Position numbers and translations under genes: made by a program
Notes under the pieces: generated by a model
What the model saw: the letters and a program-made list of their open reading frames with translations, nothing else
The model's database searches: none
What the model was told of the DNA's origin: nothing
Assembly (NCBI RefSeq): GCF_002902985.1
Contig: NZ_CP026167.1
Coordinates: 558,001 to 622,000 of the forward strand
From: Leclercia sp. LSNIH1
GTDB lineage: Bacteria; Pseudomonadota; Gammaproteobacteria; Enterobacterales; Enterobacteriaceae
DNA length: 64,000 nucleotides
Reading direction: 5' to 3'
Shown: positions 59,527 to 64,000 of the stretch, piece by piece
Layout: each line of letters opens with the position of its first letter
Position numbering within the stretch: position 1 is the first letter of the stretch

Positions 59527-60384
59527 TTACGCTTCGATAGCGGCGCGAAGTTTTTTCATGGCGTTCTTTTCCAGCTGACGCACACGTTCAGCGGAGACAC
59601 CATAGCGGTCGGCCAGCTCCTGCAGGGTGGACTTGTTGTCTTCGTCCAGCCAGCGGGCACGGATGATATCCTGGCTACGCTCGTCAAGGCCTTCCATTGC
59701 ATAGGTCAGCTTGTTGGCGGCCTGCTCCTCCCAGTTATCATCTTCAATGCCGTCGGCAAAGTTAGATGACTTATCCTGCAGATAGAGGACCGGGGCCATC
59801 GGCTGGCTGTCGGAGGCATCGTCGTCAGAGGACATATCAAAGGTCATGTCCTGCGCGGCCATCCGCGATTCCATCTCACGCACGTCTTTGCTGGAGACGC
59901 CCAGCTCGCGGGCAACCATTTCCACTTCGTCCTGGTTGAACCAGCCCAGACGCTGCTTGGTTTTACGCAGGTTAAAGAACAGTTTACGCTGTGCTTTGGT
60001 GGTGGCGACCTTCACGATACGCCAGTTACGCAGCACGTATTCGTGGATTTCCGCTTTGATCCAGTGCACAGCAAAGGAGACCAGACGCACACCCACTTCC
60101 GGGTTGAAGCGACGCACCGCCTTCATCAGGCCAATGTTACCTTCCTGGATCAGGTCTGCCTGCGGCAGGCCGTAGCCCGCGTAATTACGAGCAACGTGAA
60201 CAACAAAGCGCAGGTGAGACAGGATCAGCGTCTTAGCTGCTTCCAGATCGCCCTGGTAATGCAGCTTTTCAGCAAGCTCCTTTTCTTCCTCGGCCGTCAA
60301 CATCGGCCAGGTGTTAGCGGCCCGGATGTAAGATTCCAGGTTACCAACAGGGGCTAAAGCTAAAGTTTGCATTTCTTTGGTCAT
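59527..60384 (-). CDS. rpoH: RpoH, heat-shock sigma factor sigma-32
   Basis: A 285-residue sigma-32, one residue longer than E. coli through an extra residue in the [12 protein letters not shown] acidic loop. Region 2 is [39 protein letters not shown] followed by [37 protein letters not shown] (RpoH box). Region 4 ends [25 protein letters not shown]. It directs RNA polymerase to heat-shock promoters and is controlled by mRNA structure, DnaK/GroEL and FtsH in E. coli; the 5' mRNA thermosensor was not modelled here. Confidence 0.98.
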   Translation of the reverse strand: MTKEMQTLALAPVGNLESYIRAANTWPMLTAEEEKELAEKLHYQGDLEAAKTLILSHLRFVVHVARNYAGYGLPQADLIQEGNIGLMKAVRRFNPEVGVRLVSFAVHWIKAEIHEYVLRNWRIVKVATTKAQRKLFFNLRKTKQRLGWFNQDEVEMVARELGVSSKDVREMESRMAAQDMTFDMSSDDDASDSQPMAPVLYLQDKSSNFADGIEDDNWEEQAANKLTYAMEGLDERSQDIIRARWLDEDNKSTLQELADRYGVSAERVRQLEKNAMKKLRAAIEA

Positions 60385-60585
60385 TCATTCCTCTCAATCA
60401 ATTTTTCTGGCGGCGGTTAGTCCCCATCAGGCAACGAACATGCCAGAATTAATGAGCAACGAGAATATCACTCACTCTTTTATCAGACAGTGATTTTATC
60501 CACAAGTTCCGAGTGAAACTGTGAATAAATTACGCACAAAATGTGACGTGAAGATGATGATGCGGGTCAGAGTCAACGAAAGGCT

Positions 60586-60620
60586 CTTTCCCTGCACGGT
60601 GATTCTCAATGCAGGGAAAG
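60586..60620. repeat. 11-bp perfect inverted repeat in the ftsX-rpoH gap
   Basis: CTTTCCCTGCA and TGCAGGGAAAG with a 13-base loop, 18 bp downstream of the ftsX stop on the - strand. No T-tract follows on the - strand, so it may be a processing or partial termination hairpin. The gap 60385-60637 otherwise should hold the rpoH promoters, which I did not map. Confidence 0.55.
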
Positions 60621-60637
60621 ATTATACCAGAGATTTT

Positions 60638-61696
60638 TTAGTCAGGGGTAAAGTGACGTAAATGTTGCACGGTTGCTAACCAGGCCGCTATCCAGCCGAT
60701 CATCGAGCAAACCAGCAGCAATAAGAGGCACTCGTCAAAGGATAAACCGCTGATATTAAACTTAGTTCCAAAAACCTGCGCCACTTCGGTTACCGCGGCG
60801 GAAAGTCGCATCACCAAAATTTCTGACAAAATCAGTGAAAGAAATGCACCGGCAAAACCGAGCAGTGCGCCGCCATACAGGAACGGACGCAGGATGAAGC
60901 CATCGGTGGCGCCGATCAGCTTCTGTACGTTAATGGTGTCGCGACGGGCAAAGATGCTCAGGCGCACGCTGTTGCCGATAACGAGGAACACCGCCGCTAC
61001 CATCAGCACGCCGATCATCGCCGCAACGCGCCCCACAAGGCCCGTCAGCGCCGTCAGACGGGCGAACCAGCTGTCGTCCATCCGCACCTCATCAATGCCG
61101 TGAATACGGGAGACGCGATCGCGCAGGGTGTTTAGCGACTCGGTGCCCTGGAAATCGAGTTTTGGGATCACCACCGCCACCGCAGGCAGAGGGTTCTCTT
61201 CCAGCATATCCAGCGCGCCGCCAAACCCGGACCAGTTACGGAACTCGCCCAGCGCGTCTTCCCGCGACAGGTAGTTCACCTTCTCAACCCCCTGCTCGGC
61301 CTGTAGCTGACCCACAACCTGGGCAGCGGCGTTATCGTCGAGGGATTTATCGAGATAAACGGTGATCTGCGGAGAAGGATAGTACTGCGACGCCGCCTGA
61401 TTAACGTTTTTATAGACCATGTAGCAGACGCTGGGCAGGGTCAGGGAGATGGCGATCACCATGACCGTCAGGAAGGTGGCGAACGGTTTGCTTTTCAGAT
61501 CCTGCAGTGCGCCCTGGAAGGCGTAACGCACCTGCTCGTTAAACACGTTGGTTTTGCGCGAGTTGGGTCTTGGCGCGGATTTGCTGCGCTTCGGCGCATT
61601 GCGGTTGCCCTCTCCCGGGCCGCCTGCCGATTTACGAAAACGGTCAAGTTTGCTGCCAAACTGCCGCATCTGGTTCATTGCGTCACGCTTATTCAC
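60638..61696 (-). CDS. ftsX: FtsX, cell-division ABC-transporter-like membrane protein
   Basis: A 352-residue protein of E. coli length. A basic cytoplasmic N-terminal tail (about 1-70) leads to the first membrane helix ([24 protein letters not shown]), then a large periplasmic loop (about 100-220) that binds EnvC, then three further helices. With FtsE it activates peptidoglycan amidases at the septum. It overlaps ftsE by 8 bases in the ftsYEX operon. Confidence 0.98.
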   Translation of the reverse strand: MNKRDAMNQMRQFGSKLDRFRKSAGGPGEGNRNAPKRSKSAPRPNSRKTNVFNEQVRYAFQGALQDLKSKPFATFLTVMVIAISLTLPSVCYMVYKNVNQAASQYYPSPQITVYLDKSLDDNAAAQVVGQLQAEQGVEKVNYLSREDALGEFRNWSGFGGALDMLEENPLPAVAVVIPKLDFQGTESLNTLRDRVSRIHGIDEVRMDDSWFARLTALTGLVGRVAAMIGVLMVAAVFLVIGNSVRLSIFARRDTINVQKLIGATDGFILRPFLYGGALLGFAGAFLSLILSEILVMRLSAAVTEVAQVFGTKFNISGLSFDECLLLLLVCSMIGWIAAWLATVQHLRHFTPD

Positions 61697-62354
61697 CGAG
61701 GCCTCCGTGCAAATGACCGTCGCTGAGCGTCAGCATGCGGTACGAACGACGAGCAATCAGCCCCATGTCGTGCGTCGCCATCAGTACTGTCACCCCCACG
61801 CGGTTAAACTCCTCAAACAGACGCAGGATCCCTTCGGAAAGGGCGTCGTCCAGGTTACCGGTCGGTTCATCCGCCAGCAGCACCGCCGGTTTGTTCACCA
61901 CCGCGCGGGCAATGCCCACGCGCTGCTGTTCACCGCCGGAAAGCTGGATAGGGAAGTTCTTCGCTTTGTCCAGCAGCCCGACCTTATCCAGCGCCGCCGA
62001 TACGCGACGACGAATATCATCCCCGCTGGCGCCCGCGATAATCAGCGGGATCGCCACGTTGTCGAAGACCGTGCGGTCCATCAGCAGATGGTGATCCTGG
62101 AAAATCATACCGATCTGCCGACGCAGAAACGGCACTTCGCGGTTTTTCAGGCGGCTGATGTCGTGGCCACTGAACCAGATTTTCCCGGCGCTTGGCCGTT
62201 CGATCCCACAGATAAGCTTGAGCAGGGTACTTTTCCCCGCGCCGGAGTGGCCGGTCAGAAATGCCATCTCGCCCGGCTGCAGGTGGAATGTCACTCCCTG
62301 CAGCGCTTGTCTCCCACCGAGATAGGCCTTGCTGACGTGTTCAAAGCGAATCAT
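61689..62354 (-). CDS. ftsE: FtsE, cell-division ATPase
   Basis: A 221-residue ABC ATPase, one residue shorter than E. coli. Walker [17 protein letters not shown], signature [15 protein letters not shown] and Walker [15 protein letters not shown] are intact. It powers FtsX signalling to EnvC at the division site. It starts 2 bp after ftsY. Confidence 0.98.
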   Translation of the reverse strand: MIRFEHVSKAYLGGRQALQGVTFHLQPGEMAFLTGHSGAGKSTLLKLICGIERPSAGKIWFSGHDISRLKNREVPFLRRQIGMIFQDHHLLMDRTVFDNVAIPLIIAGASGDDIRRRVSAALDKVGLLDKAKNFPIQLSGGEQQRVGIARAVVNKPAVLLADEPTGNLDDALSEGILRLFEEFNRVGVTVLMATHDMGLIARRSYRMLTLSDGHLHGGLGE

Positions 62355-62356
62355 TG

Positions 62357-63835
62357 TTAATCCTCTCGGGCAAAAAGTGCCTCAATAAAGTCGCCCGATT
62401 TAAACGGACGTAAATCTTCGATACGTTCGCCAACACCAATGTAGCGGATAGGAATACCAAACTGATCCGCTACCGAGAAGATCACCCCGCCTTTCGCGGT
62501 GCCATCCAGCTTGGTCAGCGTGATCCCGGTCAGCCCTACCGCTTCATGGAACAGCTTCGCCTGGCTGATGGCGTTCTGTCCGGTGCTGGCATCAATAGTC
62601 AGCATAATTTCATGCGGTGCATCTTCGTCCAGCTTTTTCATCACGCGGACGATCTTCTTCAGCTCTTCCATCAGGTGCGATTTATTCTGCAGACGCCCTG
62701 CGGTATCGGCAATCAGGACATCAACATTGCGCGCTTTCGCCGCCTGAATCGCATCGAAAATTACCGATGCGGAGTCTGCGCCGGTGTGCTGGGCAATCAC
62801 CGGAATATTGTTGCGCTGGCCCCACACCTGCAGCTGCTCAACGGCGGCGGCACGGAAGGTATCCCCCGCGGCCAGCATCACCGATTTACCTTGCTGTTCA
62901 AACTGACGCGCCAGCTTGCCGATAGTGGTGGTTTTACCCACGCCGTTAACGCCCACCATCAGAATAACAAAAGGCATTTTGCCTTCAATATTAAGCGGTT
63001 CGTCAACTTTTGCGAGGATTTCACCCATCTCTTCTTTCAGCAGGCCGTAGAGCGCTTCGGCATCGCGCAGCTGTTTACGGCTGGCGCTCTCCGTCAGGCT
63101 GCTGATGATTTTGCGGGTGGTTTCCACGCCAACATCGGCAATCAGGAGCTGTTCTTCCAGCTCTTCAAAGAGATCATCATCGATTTTCTTGCCGCGGAAC
63201 AGACTGATAAATCCGGAACCGAGGTTCTCTTTGGTTTTGATCAGGCTGCGTTTCAGGCGCGCAAAGAAACCTTCTTTGGTCGGCTTTTCCTGCTCCTGAA
63301 CAATCTCTTCAACCGGCTCGTTCTCGTCGGCGACCGGGACAACCATCACCGCCTCTTCTGCCGCCTCAGCCGCCAGCGCCTGCGCTTCAAGCTCTTCGTC
63401 GCTGATCGTCTCTTCTTCGGTTTCTGGCAAATACTCTTCCGGGATCGCCTCTTTACTCTCTTCAGCGATCTCTTCCGGCAGCGGTAATTCTTCATGCTCG
63501 ACAGCCTGCGGCGGGACCGCCTCCGCGACCGGCTCGACAATCTCCTCGACCGCGACAGGTTCTGGCTCAACGGCGACAGGCTCCGGTTCAACCGGCTGCG
63601 GTTTTTCACGCTCCTGAACCTGCTCTGTGACCTCAACCACCTCTTCAGCAAAGGCTTCAGTCTCTTGCGGGCTGTGGGTGCGCGCTTCTGCTTCTACGTC
63701 AGCGACGGTTTCAACAGGGGTTTCAGGCTGCGGCTGTTCTGCGCTCTGTTGTTCTTCGTTCTGCTGCTCGGTTTCCTGCTCTTTTTGACCAAATCCCAGC
63801 CAGGAAAAGAAGCCACGTTTTTTCTCTTTTGCCAT
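62357..63835 (-). CDS. ftsY: FtsY, signal recognition particle receptor
   Basis: A 492-residue SRP receptor, about five residues shorter than E. coli. The N-terminal A domain (about 1-195) is very acidic and Glu/Pro/Val-rich, with short repeats (VEPEPVAVEPEPVAVEEIVEPVAE). The NG GTPase domain follows: GVNGVGKTTTIGKLARQF (G1), DTFRAAAVEQLQVW, ADTAGRLQNKSHLMEEL (G3) and TKLDGTAKGG (G4). It receives ribosome-SRP complexes at the inner membrane. The length difference is probably in the A domain repeats. Confidence 0.98.
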   Translation of the reverse strand: MAKEKKRGFFSWLGFGQKEQETEQQNEEQQSAEQPQPETPVETVADVEAEARTHSPQETEAFAEEVVEVTEQVQEREKPQPVEPEPVAVEPEPVAVEEIVEPVAEAVPPQAVEHEELPLPEEIAEESKEAIPEEYLPETEEETISDEELEAQALAAEAAEEAVMVVPVADENEPVEEIVQEQEKPTKEGFFARLKRSLIKTKENLGSGFISLFRGKKIDDDLFEELEEQLLIADVGVETTRKIISSLTESASRKQLRDAEALYGLLKEEMGEILAKVDEPLNIEGKMPFVILMVGVNGVGKTTTIGKLARQFEQQGKSVMLAAGDTFRAAAVEQLQVWGQRNNIPVIAQHTGADSASVIFDAIQAAKARNVDVLIADTAGRLQNKSHLMEELKKIVRVMKKLDEDAPHEIMLTIDASTGQNAISQAKLFHEAVGLTGITLTKLDGTAKGGVIFSVADQFGIPIRYIGVGERIEDLRPFKSGDFIEALFARED

Positions 63836-63972
63836 CTGCGACTACACCCCTCGCGGTTAATTACTGGCGCTATATACATGGAAGCTAAAAAAATGATGAA
63901 ATAGTTTATCACTTAACTTAACGCACATCACCGCCTGCAAACGCAGGCCGTACGAGTGACCTGAGCAACAAT

Positions 63973-64000
63973 ATGAAGAAACCCAACCGTGCTGCCGCGG
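63973..64000 (+). CDS. rsmD: RsmD, 16S rRNA m2G966 methyltransferase, first codons only
   Basis: The frame starts MKKPNRAAA at the window end and is divergent from ftsY, exactly where E. coli has rsmD (MKKPNHSGSG). Only nine full codons are visible, so the call rests on position and these residues. Confidence 0.8.

Overview
The window is chromosomal DNA from a member of the Enterobacteriaceae close to Enterobacter, Lelliottia or Leclercia. Almost every gene is a full-length, high-identity counterpart of the E. coli K-12 segment from tex/feo through mal, glp, glg, asd, gnt, ggt, ugp, liv and rpoH to ftsYEX, in the same order. The intergenic REP palindromes have the TGCCCGGTGGCGC...TACCGGGCC form I associate with Enterobacter-type genomes rather than the E. 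coli form. The genus call is inference from memory of these families.

Layout. 1-5.8 kb: 3' end of tex, the feoABC ferrous iron uptake operon, a small secreted DUF1471 protein, bioH (biotin) and the divergent gntX. 5.8-8.1 kb: nfuA and the gluconate permease gntT with GntR operators. 8.1-16 kb: malQ and malP, divergent from their activator malT. 16-19.8 kb: glpEGR divergent from glpD. 19.9-29.3 kb: the glycogen operon glgBXCAP. 29.5-31.4 kb: asd and yhgN. 33.4-36.4 kb: gntRKU. 36.5-42.2 kb: yhhW, yhhX, a bactofilin gene, the ryhB small RNA, yhhY, ggt and yhhA. 42.2-47.2 kb: ugpBAECQ with a PHO box array. 47.4-53.1 kb: livKHMGF and panM. 58.1-64 kb: livJ, rpoH, ftsYEX and the first codons of rsmD.

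Two accessory islets interrupt this backbone. Islet 1 (about 31.4-33.4 kb, between yhgN and gntU) has a satellite-phage-like immunity region. Two 10-base direct repeats flank an 8-base complementary block, as in the seqA-seqB-seqC layout of the P4 CI / P1 C4 antisense RNA. It overlaps an Ash-like reading frame broken by an in-frame TGA, which runs through an ATGA overlap into a 148-residue orphan protein. A 395-bp hairpin-rich sequence follows in two tandem copies about 97% identical, and a diverged inverted copy lies on the other side. Islet 2 (about 53.1-57.7 kb, between panM and livJ) is an uncharacterised carbohydrate operon: a UTRA-type GntR regulator, a predicted TIM-barrel protein, a second YhhX-like oxidoreductase, a Lac-family EIICB permease, and an EIIA shortened to 57 residues without its phosphorylation histidine.

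Much of the window handles carbon and nutrient supply: maltodextrin and glycogen breakdown (MalPQ, GlgP, GlgX), glycogen synthesis (GlgBCA), glycerol 3-phosphate use (GlpD, UgpBAECQ), gluconate uptake and phosphorylation (GntT, GntU, GntK), branched-chain amino acid import (LivJ, LivK, LivHMGF) and ferrous iron (Feo, RyhB). I saw no tRNA, rRNA, CRISPR array, transposase or integrase.
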